This document shows, piece by piece, positions 27,222-36,353 of a DNA stretch of 64,000 nucleotides (within the stretch, counting starts at the first letter, position 1; the number at the start of each line of letters is the position of its first letter). The notes beneath the pieces were generated by a model, which was not told where the DNA came from, made no database searches, and saw only the letters and a program-made list of their open reading frames with translations. The stretch is from Pseudoduganella ginsengisoli. GTDB taxonomy: Bacteria; Pseudomonadota; Gammaproteobacteria; Burkholderiales; Burkholderiaceae_D. Both the position numbers and the translations under genes were made by a program. Where the stretch lies: NCBI RefSeq assembly GCF_009720865.1, contig NZ_WNLA01000005.1, positions 244,045 through 308,044 of the forward strand, in the 5' to 3' direction.

Positions 27222-28436
27222 ATGTCCGAATCCGATCCCGCAGCTCCTGGCGAGTTGGCCACGGCGCCGGTAGCGCCACCGGCAGCCGACCCGTTTGCTG
27301 AATTGCATGCGGGTTTTGACGACATGTTCAATAACACCGTGCGGATTCCCGGCCAGGATGCGTGGATCATCCTGTGCGGCTACAACATTGGTGAAACGTC
27401 GGAATTTTGCGCGCTGGCCGACGCCTTCGTGCAGCAGCATGGCCACGGCATTATCTTGCTGGTGCGTCCGGCCCACGTGGCGGTGGCGCGCATGTATGGC
27501 CACCGCTTCCTGAAAGTGCTGGTGCTGCAAGACGACATCATGCAGGCAGTGTTGCGCAGCAATTACATTCCGCAAGACCGCTTTGAAATCAACAAGCCGA
27601 TGAGCGCGTGCTGGATCGACCGCGGCTTCCGCCATTCGGATGGCGTGAAATACCTGGGCAGCCATTACCCGGGCCGTGGCGGCATCAGTGAAACCGACAT
27701 GCAGCGCTTCGTGCTGCGCCTGCCGTGGAATGCCAAGCTTGAGGCGCCGCGCATCCGCGTGGACTGGGAACGGGCCGCCATGCAGCAGGCGCTGGACCTG
27801 GGCTTGCGGATGGGCCGCTCGGTCCTGCTGTGCCCGATCAACAATTCCGCCAAGCGTTTCCCGCAAATCTTTTGGGATACCGTGGCCGCACGCCTGATCG
27901 AGCGCGGCTACATGGTGTTCACCAACATGGGCGGCTTGAATGAATTCAATGGCATTGCCAATATGCCGATTCCCGGCACCACGGCCGTGTCGCTGCCGAT
28001 TGAACAGGTGATCCCGTTTGCCCACCTGGCCGGACGGATGATTACCGGCGGCAATGGCATGTCTTTCTTGACCATGCTGGGCAGCTGGAAAACGTTCCGC
28101 ATAACGCAAATTTTGCCGACCACCAAGGACGCGAGCTTTACCACGTCGTCGATGGGGGCACGTTCCAAGCACCCGAGCCGCGAAGCGTCGCTGATCAGCG
28201 CCTTCCAATACCTGTCGCCGGAATTGTGCATCGACGCGCCGTTGTCGGAATTCCTGCTGCCGTTTGATGAGTCGGACGATGAAATGGTGCGGCTGGCGCG
28301 CGTGGTGGCCGATGAAGATACCAGCGACCCGTCGTATATCGAGCGCCGTGAATGCAATGGCAAGCGTTATATCGATGAACATGCAGGGTGGCTGCGCGAG
28401 CTGACCACCGCCCCGGAACAAGCACCAGGAGGTTGA
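27222..28436 (+). CDS. Putative GT-B glycosyltransferase, weakly heptosyltransferase (GT9)-like
   Basis: The 404-residue start at 27222 is chosen because of the AGGAGAG box just upstream. No confident family is recognised. The C-terminal half resembles the donor-binding half of heptosyltransferases: LLCPINNSAKRFP, then LPIEQVIPFAHLAGRMITGG, an arrangement seen where ADP-heptose transferases read a conserved D-S/G-G loop. It has no membrane segment. It could transfer the heptose-derived sugar made by this operon. Alternative: another nucleotide-sugar binding protein. Confidence 0.6.
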   Translation: MSESDPAAPGELATAPVAPPAADPFAELHAGFDDMFNNTVRIPGQDAWIILCGYNIGETSEFCALADAFVQQHGHGIILLVRPAHVAVARMYGHRFLKVLVLQDDIMQAVLRSNYIPQDRFEINKPMSACWIDRGFRHSDGVKYLGSHYPGRGGISETDMQRFVLRLPWNAKLEAPRIRVDWERAAMQQALDLGLRMGRSVLLCPINNSAKRFPQIFWDTVAARLIERGYMVFTNMGGLNEFNGIANMPIPGTTAVSLPIEQVIPFAHLAGRMITGGNGMSFLTMLGSWKTFRITQILPTTKDASFTTSSMGARSKHPSREASLISAFQYLSPELCIDAPLSEFLLPFDESDDEMVRLARVVADEDTSDPSYIERRECNGKRYIDEHAGWLRELTTAPEQAPGG

Positions 28437-28438
28437 CT

Positions 28439-29692
28439 ATGAAAAACTACAAGCATCGCGACGATTGCCGCCTGTGCGGTTCCACGCAATTTGAACTGGT
28501 GTTGCCGATCAAGCCCTCGCCGATCGGCGACGCGTTTGTCAAAGCGGATCAATTGAATGAGCCGCAGGAACTGTTCCCGCTCGACACGTATATCTGCCTC
28601 GATTGCGGCCACGTGCAAAACCTCGACATTGTCGATCCGGACATCCTGTTCCGCAATTACACGTACCGCACGTCGTCGTCGCTGGGCCTGGTGCAACACT
28701 TCCAGGAATATGCGAAAGCCGTCGTGGAAAAGCTGGCTATCCAGCCGGGCGCGCTGGTGGTGGAAATCGGCAGCAATGATGGTTCGCTGTTGAAAGCGTA
28801 CAAGGCGCTGGGCTTGCGCGTGCAAGGCGTGGACCCGGCCAAGAATATCGCGGCAGGCGCCACGGCCGAAGGCGTGCCGACCCATCCCGACTTCTTCTCG
28901 TCGGCCGTGGCGAAGGAATTGCGCGCGGAATTGGGCCCGGCCCAGCTGATGTGCGCCAACAATGTATTTGCCCACGCGGACCAGATCGGCGACATCGTGG
29001 CCGGCATCCGCACGCTACTGGCCCCGGATGGCGCATTCGTGTTTGAAGTGTCGTACATCCCGGACATGGTGGACCATTTCGTGTTCGACACGATTTACCA
29101 CGAACACGTTTCGCACCATTCCTTGCTGCCGCTGGAGCGCTTCTTCCGCCTGCACGACATGACCTTGTTCGATGTCGAGCGTGTGGCCACCAAGGGCGGT
29201 TCGATCCGCGCCTTTGCGCAGCCGCTGTCGACGGGCCAGCGTCCGCGCAGCGAGCGCCTGCAAGCCATGTTTGCGGAAGAAGAACGCCGCGGTATTACGC
29301 AGCCGGAAATCTACCGCCAGTTTTACAAGGACATCGAAGTACGCAAGCGCGCCGTGCTGGACGTCGTGGACCGCGCCATTGCGGAAGGCAAGACCGTGGC
29401 GGGTTATGGTGCGTCGACGACCGCCACCACCTTGCTGTACCACTTCGAGCTGGAATCGCGCCTGAAATACATCGTGGACGATAACCCGATCAAGTGGGAC
29501 ACGTTCAGCCCCGGCGCGCATTTGCCTGTGCATCCATCGACCGAACTGGTGACCCGCAAGCCCGACCTGGTGGTGATCTTGGCGTGGATGTACGTCAAGC
29601 CGATCACGGCCAAGCATGGTCCGTACATGGAGCAGGGCGGGCAATTCCTCGTACCGCTGCCAGCCTTGCAATTGATCCCTGCGGCGAAGTGA
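28439..29692 (+). CDS. NDP-sugar C-methyltransferase (TylCIII/NovU type)
   Basis: The 417-residue protein begins after a strong AGGAGG box. The N-terminal zinc site is CRLC plus CLDC. Motif I is VVEIGSNDGSLL, followed by DNVF-like CANNVFAHADQ, the conserved YHEHVSHHSL segment and a C-terminal Rossmann-like domain (VAGYGASTTATTLL). Enzymes of this family add a methyl branch to a 4-keto-6-deoxy NDP-sugar. It suggests a branched or C-methylated sugar product, consistent with the second C-methyltransferase-like gene upstream. Confidence 0.9.
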   Translation: MKNYKHRDDCRLCGSTQFELVLPIKPSPIGDAFVKADQLNEPQELFPLDTYICLDCGHVQNLDIVDPDILFRNYTYRTSSSLGLVQHFQEYAKAVVEKLAIQPGALVVEIGSNDGSLLKAYKALGLRVQGVDPAKNIAAGATAEGVPTHPDFFSSAVAKELRAELGPAQLMCANNVFAHADQIGDIVAGIRTLLAPDGAFVFEVSYIPDMVDHFVFDTIYHEHVSHHSLLPLERFFRLHDMTLFDVERVATKGGSIRAFAQPLSTGQRPRSERLQAMFAEEERRGITQPEIYRQFYKDIEVRKRAVLDVVDRAIAEGKTVAGYGASTTATTLLYHFELESRLKYIVDDNPIKWDTFSPGAHLPVHPSTELVTRKPDLVVILAWMYVKPITAKHGPYMEQGGQFLVPLPALQLIPAAK

Positions 29693-29703
29693 GCGGCGCG
29701 GCC

Positions 29704-30384
29704 ATGCGCTTTCATCAAATCAATTCCGGCACGGAGCAAGTGCTGTCGACGGCGCCGTTTGTACGGCTGGCCGCCGGCGCCGCACTGGTCGGCTGCGACA
29801 TCGTGGACAACGTCACGATCGACAAGCATTCCTGTGTCAGCAAGTCCGAGCTGGGCCGCTACTTCGGCCTCGGCTGTTTTTCGTACGTGACCAACGCGAA
29901 AATCGGCCGCTATTGCACGTTTGGCGCCCGCGTTTCCGTCGGCGCTTTCAGCCACCCGACCAACTGGCTGTCGATCCACGAATTCCAGTACCGCGATTGC
30001 AGCCAGATTTATGGCGACACCGTGCTTGGCGGCGGCGTCAATATCGCGCCGCCCAACGCGCCTACCCTTATCGGCAACGATGTGTGGATCGGCGATAACG
30101 CCAGCGTGCGCACCGGCGTCACCATTGGCACCGGGGCCATTATCGGCATGGGCGCCGTCGTCGTGGCCGACGTGCCGCCGTATGCGATTGTCGGCGGCAA
30201 CCCGGCGCGCGTGATCCGCTACCGCTTTGACGACGCCGTGATTGCCGAATTGCTGGCCTTGCAATGGTGGCAGCTGGATCTGGCGGACATGAAAGGCATT
30301 GATTTTTCCAACGTGGCTGGCGCGATCGCTGAATTACGCCAGCGCCTCGGCGCACGGCAGCAGCCTGGCGCTGCCGCACCTTGA
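29704..30384 (+). CDS. Left-handed beta-helix O-acyltransferase (CatB/hexapeptide family)
   Basis: The 226-residue protein is dominated by hexapeptide repeats ([LIV]-G-x4), for example IGNDVWIGDNASVRTGV and IGTGAIIGMGAVVVADV, ending in the typical YAIVGGNPARVIRYRF. The conserved His of the active site may be in GAFSHPTNW. It is likely a sugar or amino-sugar O-/N-acetyltransferase. The GTG at 29689 overlapping the upstream stop is an alternative start; neither has a clear ribosome binding site. Confidence 0.88.
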   Translation: MRFHQINSGTEQVLSTAPFVRLAAGAALVGCDIVDNVTIDKHSCVSKSELGRYFGLGCFSYVTNAKIGRYCTFGARVSVGAFSHPTNWLSIHEFQYRDCSQIYGDTVLGGGVNIAPPNAPTLIGNDVWIGDNASVRTGVTIGTGAIIGMGAVVVADVPPYAIVGGNPARVIRYRFDDAVIAELLALQWWQLDLADMKGIDFSNVAGAIAELRQRLGARQQPGAAAP

Positions 30385-30402
30385 ACCATCACGAATAACA
30401 CC

Positions 30403-31839
30403 ATGTCAGAAAAGACCGTTCTCGTTACAGGCAACTTCAATGTCTTGCACCCGGGCCACTTGCGTTTGCTGCGCTTTGCCAGCGAATGCGGTACGCGCCT
30501 GATCGTGGCCGTGGCGTCGGACCGGATTGCCGGCAAGGCCGCCCACGTGCCGGAAGCGTTGCGGCTGGAAAGCGTGCAAAGCATTGCGCAAGTCAATGAA
30601 TCGTTCATTATGGATGAGCCGGCGGCGGAACTGGTGGCGCGCCTGCGGCCCGATATCGTGGTCAAGGGCAAGGAACATGAGACGGCGGACAATCCGGAAT
30701 TGCCTGTCCTGGAAAGCTATGGCGGCCGCCTGCTGTTCAGTTCCGGTGAAAGCTGGTTTTCATCGTCGGACTTGCTGAACAAGGAAATCGAACCGGCGAA
30801 TTTCAACCCGATCGGCTTGCCTCATGATTATTTGGGCCGCCACAACATCAGCCTGGCGCGCTTGCGCGAACTGGTGAGAAAGTTCTCCACCTGCAAAGTG
30901 TGCGTGGTGGGCGATTTGATCATCGATGAATACATCACGTGCGAACCGCTGGGCATGTCGCGCGAAGACCCGACCATCGTTGTCAGCCCCATCGATACCA
31001 CGCGCTTCGTCGGCGGCGCCGGGATCGTGGCGGCGCACGCGGCGGGCATGGGTGCGAAAGCGGAATTCGTGTCGCTGACGGGCGCCGACGCCGTGCGCCA
31101 GTATGCGCTCGATGAATTGCAGCGCATGAACGTCAATGCGCACATGCTGACGGACGATAGCCGCCCAACCACGCTGAAGCAGCGCTACCGCTGCCATGGC
31201 AAGAGCATGCTGCGCGTCAGCCATTTGCGCCAGGACGCGATTTCCACGCAATTGCAGGAAGACCTGGTGGCGCTGATGGAGCAAGCCATGGAAGGCGCCA
31301 ACGTGCTGGTGTTTTCCGACTTTAACTATGGCTTGCTGCCGCAGCCGGTGGTGGACCGCATCACGGCCATGGCGAAAGCCAAAGGCATCTTGCTGGCGGC
31401 CGACAGCCAGTCGTCGTCGCAAGTGGGCGATATTTCGCGCTTCCACGGCATGGATTTGATTACGCCGACGGAGCACGAAGCGCGTCTGGGCGCCCGTAAC
31501 ATGGATGCGGGCCTCGTCGTGCTGGCTGAACAGTTGCGCGGCATGGCCGATGCCCGCAACGTGCTGTTGAAAATGGGCGGCGACGGCATGCTGGTGCATA
31601 TCGGCGACGTGCCGGGCACGCCATGGGTCACGGACCGCATCAGTGCGCTGAACGTGGCGCCGCGCGACGTGGCGGGCGCCGGCGACAGCCTGTTGATTGC
31701 CAGCGCGCTGGCGCTGGCGTCCGGCGCCGACATCTGGGAAGCCGCTTGCCTGGGCTCGCTGGCGGCTGCCGTGCAAGTGGGCCGTGTCGGCAACGTGCCG
31801 ATCCAGACGGAAGAATTGCTGAAGGAGTTGACGGCATGA
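30403..31839 (+). CDS. HldE-like bifunctional kinase/nucleotidyltransferase with swapped domain order
   Basis: In this 478-residue protein the cytidylyltransferase-type domain comes first: VTGNFNVLHPGH with H16 and H19, and a later VVKGKEHE. A PfkB/ribokinase-type domain runs from about 160 to the end: GGAGIVAAHA, DSRPTTLKQRY and GAGD at 425-428, whose Asp428 is the expected catalytic base. E. coli HldE has the kinase first and the nucleotidyltransferase last, so this is a permuted arrangement. Likely chemistry is phosphorylation of heptose 7-phosphate at O1 and NMP transfer to heptose 1-phosphate. It overlaps the next gene by ATGA. Confidence 0.88.
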   Translation: MSEKTVLVTGNFNVLHPGHLRLLRFASECGTRLIVAVASDRIAGKAAHVPEALRLESVQSIAQVNESFIMDEPAAELVARLRPDIVVKGKEHETADNPELPVLESYGGRLLFSSGESWFSSSDLLNKEIEPANFNPIGLPHDYLGRHNISLARLRELVRKFSTCKVCVVGDLIIDEYITCEPLGMSREDPTIVVSPIDTTRFVGGAGIVAAHAAGMGAKAEFVSLTGADAVRQYALDELQRMNVNAHMLTDDSRPTTLKQRYRCHGKSMLRVSHLRQDAISTQLQEDLVALMEQAMEGANVLVFSDFNYGLLPQPVVDRITAMAKAKGILLAADSQSSSQVGDISRFHGMDLITPTEHEARLGARNMDAGLVVLAEQLRGMADARNVLLKMGGDGMLVHIGDVPGTPWVTDRISALNVAPRDVAGAGDSLLIASALALASGADIWEAACLGSLAAAVQVGRVGNVPIQTEELLKELTA

Positions 31840-32525
31840 GGGCGCTGTTGCTGGCCGCCGGCCTGGGTACGCGTTTGCGTCCGCTGACCGATACCGTGCC
31901 GAAATGCCTGGTGCCGATCAAGGGCCAGCCGTTGCTGGATATCTGGCTGGAGCGGTTGACGGCAGCCGGCATCAGCCGCTGCCTCGTCAATACGCATTAC
32001 CTGGCGCCGCAAGTGCATGCTTACCTGGCGGGCAGCCGTTTTGCGTCGCAAGTGGACATCGCGGAAGAAAAAGAATTGCTGGGCACGGCCGGGACCCTGA
32101 TGGCCAACTTGCCGTTTTTCCAGGGGGGCGACGCCATGCTGATCCATGCCGACAATTACTGCCTGGCGGATTTCACAGCGTTTTTACACGCGCATGCCAG
32201 CCGTCCGGTGCACTGCCTGATGACGATGATGACGTTCCGCACGGCCACGCCGCAAACGTGCGGCATTGTCGAGCTGGATGACGCCGGGGTCGTCGTGGGC
32301 TTCCATGAAAAAGTGGCCAACCCGCCGGGCAATTTGGCCAATGGCGCGATTTATATCTTGTCAGCGGAATTGCTGGCCATGATGGCGAAGGACATGCCGC
32401 ACGTGACGGACTTCAGCACGGAAGTCATGCACCATTTGGTGGGCAAGATTTACACGCACGAAACCACCGCCACGTTCCTCGATATCGGCACGCCGGAAAC
32501 CTACGCGCAAGCGAACGCGTCATAA
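31836..32525 (+). CDS. Sugar-1-phosphate nucleotidyltransferase (HddC/RmlA-like fold)
   Basis: The 229-residue protein starts with the nucleotidyltransferase signature LLAAGLGTRLRPLT followed by PKCLVPI, with the metal-binding Asp in LIHADNY. The size matches HddC- and MurNAc-1-P uridylyltransferase-type enzymes. AAGGAG lies 9 bases before the ATG. It probably activates the heptose-type sugar 1-phosphate of this operon as an NDP-sugar; the nucleotide (GDP, CDP, ADP) cannot be told. It is the last gene of the plus-strand run. Confidence 0.88.
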   Translation: MRALLLAAGLGTRLRPLTDTVPKCLVPIKGQPLLDIWLERLTAAGISRCLVNTHYLAPQVHAYLAGSRFASQVDIAEEKELLGTAGTLMANLPFFQGGDAMLIHADNYCLADFTAFLHAHASRPVHCLMTMMTFRTATPQTCGIVELDDAGVVVGFHEKVANPPGNLANGAIYILSAELLAMMAKDMPHVTDFSTEVMHHLVGKIYTHETTATFLDIGTPETYAQANAS

Positions 32526-32532
32526 CAACGGC

Positions 32533-32619
32533 GTAGGGCGGATTAGCGCAGCGTAATCCGCCACGCGTGCGTGGCCTGCACACTTGGCGGATTACGCGCT
32601 GTGCGCTAATCCGCCCTAC
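32533..32619. repeat. Large palindromic intergenic element
   Basis: Two arms, GTAGGGCGGATTAGCG...ATCCGCC at 32533-32562 and GGCGGATTAC...CCGCCCTAC at 32586-32619, form an almost complete inverted repeat. Each arm is itself self-complementary. It lies between the 3' ends of the two convergent glycan operons and could serve as a bidirectional terminator or REP-type element. Confidence 0.85.
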
Positions 32620-32632
32620 AGTTCTACACCTC

Positions 32633-33496
32633 TTAGTCCTTGAACAGCCACTGCGTGTGGTCGGCCAGTTCCAGCAGCTTCGGGCGGAAGGACGCGACAG
32701 TTTCGCGCACCTTCTGCACCAGCTCGATGCGCGTGTCATAAGCGCGCTGCAGTTCCGCTTCCGATTCATCGAAGGCAAAGCCGCCAATGCCGAATTCCGT
32801 GGCCTCCATGTCCGCCTTGGTCCACTCCCAGCCGTGATAGCTGATGTGCTTGACGATGACGACGGCGCCGCACAGCACGGCTTCCGTGTTGGTGCAGCTG
32901 ACGGCATCGTACGTGTACAGGTAGCGGGTCTGGCGCAAGTGGGCGGCCAATTCTTCGCGCGTCGGCGGCCACTTGTACGTGATCGGCACCACGTTGGGCG
33001 GGCGGTTCGGCCAGTGTTCCGGATTCTTACCCATCCACACCATATCCTGCGTGCGCTCCGGCGTATTGTTCGCGTTGAACAAGCTTAAATCCACCGGCAG
33101 CAGCAGCAGGGTCGGCACTTCCTTGGTTTTATCCATCGGGAAGGCGCGCGTGTAATAGAAGCGGTAATAGTCGTCGGCTGGCGCCACGTTTTCGCGGCCC
33201 AGCACGTAATACACGAGGCGCTTGCAATTGAGTGGGTTGCCGTCGAGGTCGTCCGGTGCAATGAAGATGGCTTCGTTATTGATGGCTTCCCAGTTTTCAC
33301 GCGCCTGGTTGTTGATGACGGGCGTATTCCACAGCGGATTGATGACCGGCGTGCCGGGCGGGCTGATGTTGGAAGTAATCAGGATCGACGCGTCAAAGCC
33401 CAGCATATTGAGTTCATGGCACAGCTGGTGCATGACGCGCACCCCCGCGCTGACGCAATAGCTGGGGGTCAGGATCACATACGGTCTGGTCTTCAT
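32633..33496 (-). CDS. Putative GT-B glycosyltransferase, 287 residues
   Basis: It has an N-terminal GT-B-like start (ILTPSYCVSAGVRVMHQLCHELNMLG split over two elements) and a C-terminal region with TNTEAVLCGAVVIV, similar to the acidic donor-binding motif of GT4 enzymes. The protein is short for GT4 and I do not recognise a specific family. Its ATG overlaps the stop of the OGT-GT2 fusion gene by 4 bases, so the two are translated together. A role in extending the same glycan is inferred. Confidence 0.68.
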   Translation of the reverse strand: MKTRPYVILTPSYCVSAGVRVMHQLCHELNMLGFDASILITSNISPPGTPVINPLWNTPVINNQARENWEAINNEAIFIAPDDLDGNPLNCKRLVYYVLGRENVAPADDYYRFYYTRAFPMDKTKEVPTLLLLPVDLSLFNANNTPERTQDMVWMGKNPEHWPNRPPNVVPITYKWPPTREELAAHLRQTRYLYTYDAVSCTNTEAVLCGAVVIVKHISYHGWEWTKADMEATEFGIGGFAFDESEAELQRAYDTRIELVQKVRETVASFRPKLLELADHTQWLFKD

Positions 33497-36303
33497 TGCT
33501 TGTTCCGGTTGGGATGGGTTAACAGCAGCGCCGTGGCCTGGGACACCAATGCTTGTATGCCTGGCAAGTCAAAATTACCATCGCGAATTTCCCCGCGCAT
33601 GGTGCCCAGGTACCACAGGCACGTGGTCAGCTTGCTGGACAATTGTTCCTCGGCCGTGTGGCGGTCATCGAAGTACAAATTGTTTTCCAGCGCATCGCAA
33701 TACAGTTGCAGCCAGTCCAGGTTGGCGCGGATGGCCTGGCCATTGCCGCGCTGGTCCTGGCCGCCGTGCAGGCGGAAGTAGCTCAATGCTTCCGGCAGGT
33801 ACACGGCATCATGTTCTTTCAAAATCGACAGCCACGTCGCCACATCCGACAGCACCGTGTACGGACGGCCGCAGAACGTGCCGAAGTAGCGGTCCAGCGC
33901 GGCCTTGCGCACCAGCACCGTCGTGGGTTCGCCAATCAGGTTGCGGCCGCCCGTCAACAGCAAATGGCCAAACTGGCGGCCGCTGATGCGGGCTTCCGTT
34001 TCAAACAGGCGTTCCGTGCCGGAAATCGGCGCCATGTGGTTGCCATTGGCATCGATCAATTGGCGGAACGACGTGACGAGGCCGATCTTTTCATCCGTCA
34101 GCATGAACGACATCATGCGCATGATTTTGTCTGGATGGTAGAGGTCGTCGTCCATCAGGTAATTGATGTAATCGCCGCGCGAATGCTTGAAGCAATTCAT
34201 GCCGTTTTCCGCCGGACCATAACCAGGCACGCGGTAATAGCGGATTTGCGGATGCTTGGCCACGTACGGGGCAAAGCGGGCGCGCGTCAACTCGTCATCG
34301 CTATTGTCGCTGATGATGATTTCCGTATTCGGATACGTTTGCGCCAGCGCGCTCTTCAGCGCCAGTTCCGCATAATCGGGACGGTTGTGCGTCGGGATCA
34401 GGATCGATACCAGCGGCAAGCCGCTTGGTGTCGTCGTGCGGTCCGGCGTGGCGGCAATTTGTAAGTACCGTTCTTCCAGGTCGCGCACGAAGCGCTCGCT
34501 GTCGAACAGCGGCGTCGTCAGGCGGTTGTCGTCGAGCTTCTTGTGCAACTCGGCAGTGTAGGCGCGGTCATTGCCCAGCTTGATGGCCAGCGCTTCATAG
34601 TCGGCCATCGTGAACGTCACCAGTTCCGGCAACCCGACCGCGCGCAGCAGGCTGCCTGCCATGCGGGACGAGAACGTTTTACCGGCGCACGTCAGCACCG
34701 GCAAACCGGCCCACAGTGCATCGCTGGCCGTGGTGCCGCCGCCGAATGGGTTGGTGTCGAGGAACAGGTCGGCCACCTGGAAGCGGGCCAGGTAGTCGGC
34801 CGGCGCCACGCGCTTGGCAAACAGCAGGCGGTCGGGATCGACGCCGCGCTGCTTGGCTTCGCGCTGCAAGTTCGAACGCACGATGTCGCCATCGGCCACC
34901 AGCCATAGCACGGAATGCGGCACGTCGCGCATGATGCGCATCCAGCTGTCGAACACTTCCGGCGTGATCTTGAACGTATTGTTGAATGCGCAGAACACAT
35001 ACGCATCTTCCGGCAAGCCGCACGATGCCCGCGTGGGCTTGACGCCGATCTGGCGCTGGCGGTCATTGATCTGGAACGTGTGCGGCATGTGCAGCGGCTT
35101 TTCAGTGAAGAAAGGCTCCAGCTCGGGCGGCATCACGAACGGGTCAGAAATCACGTAATCGATTTCCGGCAGGGCAGTCGGGCCTGGCAGGCCCAGCCAC
35201 GTGATTTGCACGGGGGCAGGGCGGTGCGACAGGATATTGTGGCGCGCATTCAACGTCAGGCCGTGCAAGTCTACGAGGATGTCGATTTCACACGCGCGTA
35301 TCAGTTGCGCCGCTTCCAGGTCGGACAGCGCACCGATGCGGATATGGTGGTCCATGCCGGCAATCACGCGGGCGCGCAGCGGCGAACCATCTTCGTGGCT
35401 CCAGCAAAAACCAAACACTTCAAATTTGCTGCGGTCGTGCAAGCCGTACAGTTCCGCCGTCAGGATCGACACGGCGTGCGAGCAAAAGTCCGACGACAGG
35501 TAGCCGATGCGCAAGCGCTCGTGCTTGTAGCCGGCCGTGGCCATCGGCGCCACGCCTTTCAATACTTTTTCTTCCACGTAGCGCTGCGACGCGCCCACTT
35601 GCTCGATGGGCTCCGGCGACGCGCTCAGCATGGCCAGCGCGGACGTGCCATCGAGCAGCTTGCGTTCGGAAATGCCGATGCGGGTATCGAACACAGGCCA
35701 GTTGCACTGTTTTTGGCGCAAGTGCACCCAGTGCGTGATCACGTGGCGCTGGTCTGGTTCCAGCCGTAAGCTTTCCGCCAGCGCGGCTTCCGCTTCCGGC
35801 ATGCGCTTGAGGATTTCCTGCAAACGGCCCAGGTTGTTCAGCGCCTGCACGCGCAGTGCGCGGGTTGGCGGCGTATTCGGCGGCGACAAATCCACGGCGC
35901 GGCGCCACAGTTCCAGCGACTCTTCCGGACGCTTCATGCGCTCCAGCAAGGTGCCCAGGTTCAGCAAGCCTTCGACGAATTGCGGGTTGTGTTCCAGCGC
36001 GGCGCGGTACGACGCTTCCGCTGCGGCCGGATCTTTTTCCGCCTGCAGCACAGCCAGGTTGAAATGCGCCGCATACGCGAGCGGCGACTTCGTATTGTCC
36101 AGCCACATGCGGTACAGCCCCTGCGCCTTGTCGTTCTGCTGGGCCGCAGATAAACGCTGCGCCACGTCGAACAATTCAACGATGCCGAGGATGCCGCCGC
36201 TGGCCAGGGTCAGCGCGGCGGCGTCGATACGCTCGATATCGTTGGCGGCAAACGCAGCCAGTAACTCTTGCTGCTGTTGCTGGGCGGCGGTAGGTTTGCT
36301 CAT
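33493..36303 (-). CDS. O-GlcNAc-transferase-like (TPR + GT41) protein fused to a GT2 glycosyltransferase
   Basis: The 936-residue protein has TPR-like helices (about 70-190, for example 106-141). A SPINDLY/OGT-type GT41 catalytic domain follows (about 258-615), with YLSSDFCSH (H276), NNTFKITP (K445, matching the UDP-contacting Lys of OGT) and LDTNPFGGGTTASDALWAG. A GT2 domain (about 630-850) follows with SILIPTHNRPDY and acidic DDD at 718-720. No signal peptide or membrane helix is present, so it acts in the cytoplasm. GT41 enzymes glycosylate Ser/Thr of proteins, and the fused GT2 could add the second sugar. It is the strongest clue that the flanking Ser/Thr-rich giant proteins are glycosylated. 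The donor sugar is unknown. Confidence 0.93.
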   Translation of the reverse strand: MSKPTAAQQQQQELLAAFAANDIERIDAAALTLASGGILGIVELFDVAQRLSAAQQNDKAQGLYRMWLDNTKSPLAYAAHFNLAVLQAEKDPAAAEASYRAALEHNPQFVEGLLNLGTLLERMKRPEESLELWRRAVDLSPPNTPPTRALRVQALNNLGRLQEILKRMPEAEAALAESLRLEPDQRHVITHWVHLRQKQCNWPVFDTRIGISERKLLDGTSALAMLSASPEPIEQVGASQRYVEEKVLKGVAPMATAGYKHERLRIGYLSSDFCSHAVSILTAELYGLHDRSKFEVFGFCWSHEDGSPLRARVIAGMDHHIRIGALSDLEAAQLIRACEIDILVDLHGLTLNARHNILSHRPAPVQITWLGLPGPTALPEIDYVISDPFVMPPELEPFFTEKPLHMPHTFQINDRQRQIGVKPTRASCGLPEDAYVFCAFNNTFKITPEVFDSWMRIMRDVPHSVLWLVADGDIVRSNLQREAKQRGVDPDRLLFAKRVAPADYLARFQVADLFLDTNPFGGGTTASDALWAGLPVLTCAGKTFSSRMAGSLLRAVGLPELVTFTMADYEALAIKLGNDRAYTAELHKKLDDNRLTTPLFDSERFVRDLEERYLQIAATPDRTTTPSGLPLVSILIPTHNRPDYAELALKSALAQTYPNTEIIISDNSDDELTRARFAPYVAKHPQIRYYRVPGYGPAENGMNCFKHSRGDYINYLMDDDLYHPDKIMRMMSFMLTDEKIGLVTSFRQLIDANGNHMAPISGTERLFETEARISGRQFGHLLLTGGRNLIGEPTTVLVRKAALDRYFGTFCGRPYTVLSDVATWLSILKEHDAVYLPEALSYFRLHGGQDQRGNGQAIRANLDWLQLYCDALENNLYFDDRHTAEEQLSSKLTTCLWYLGTMRGEIRDGNFDLPGIQALVSQATALLLTHPNRNKQ

Positions 36304-36353
36304 GGATGGTCCTTATTGTTCAGGCTTGTATATGGAGGGCGTATTGCCGGAAA

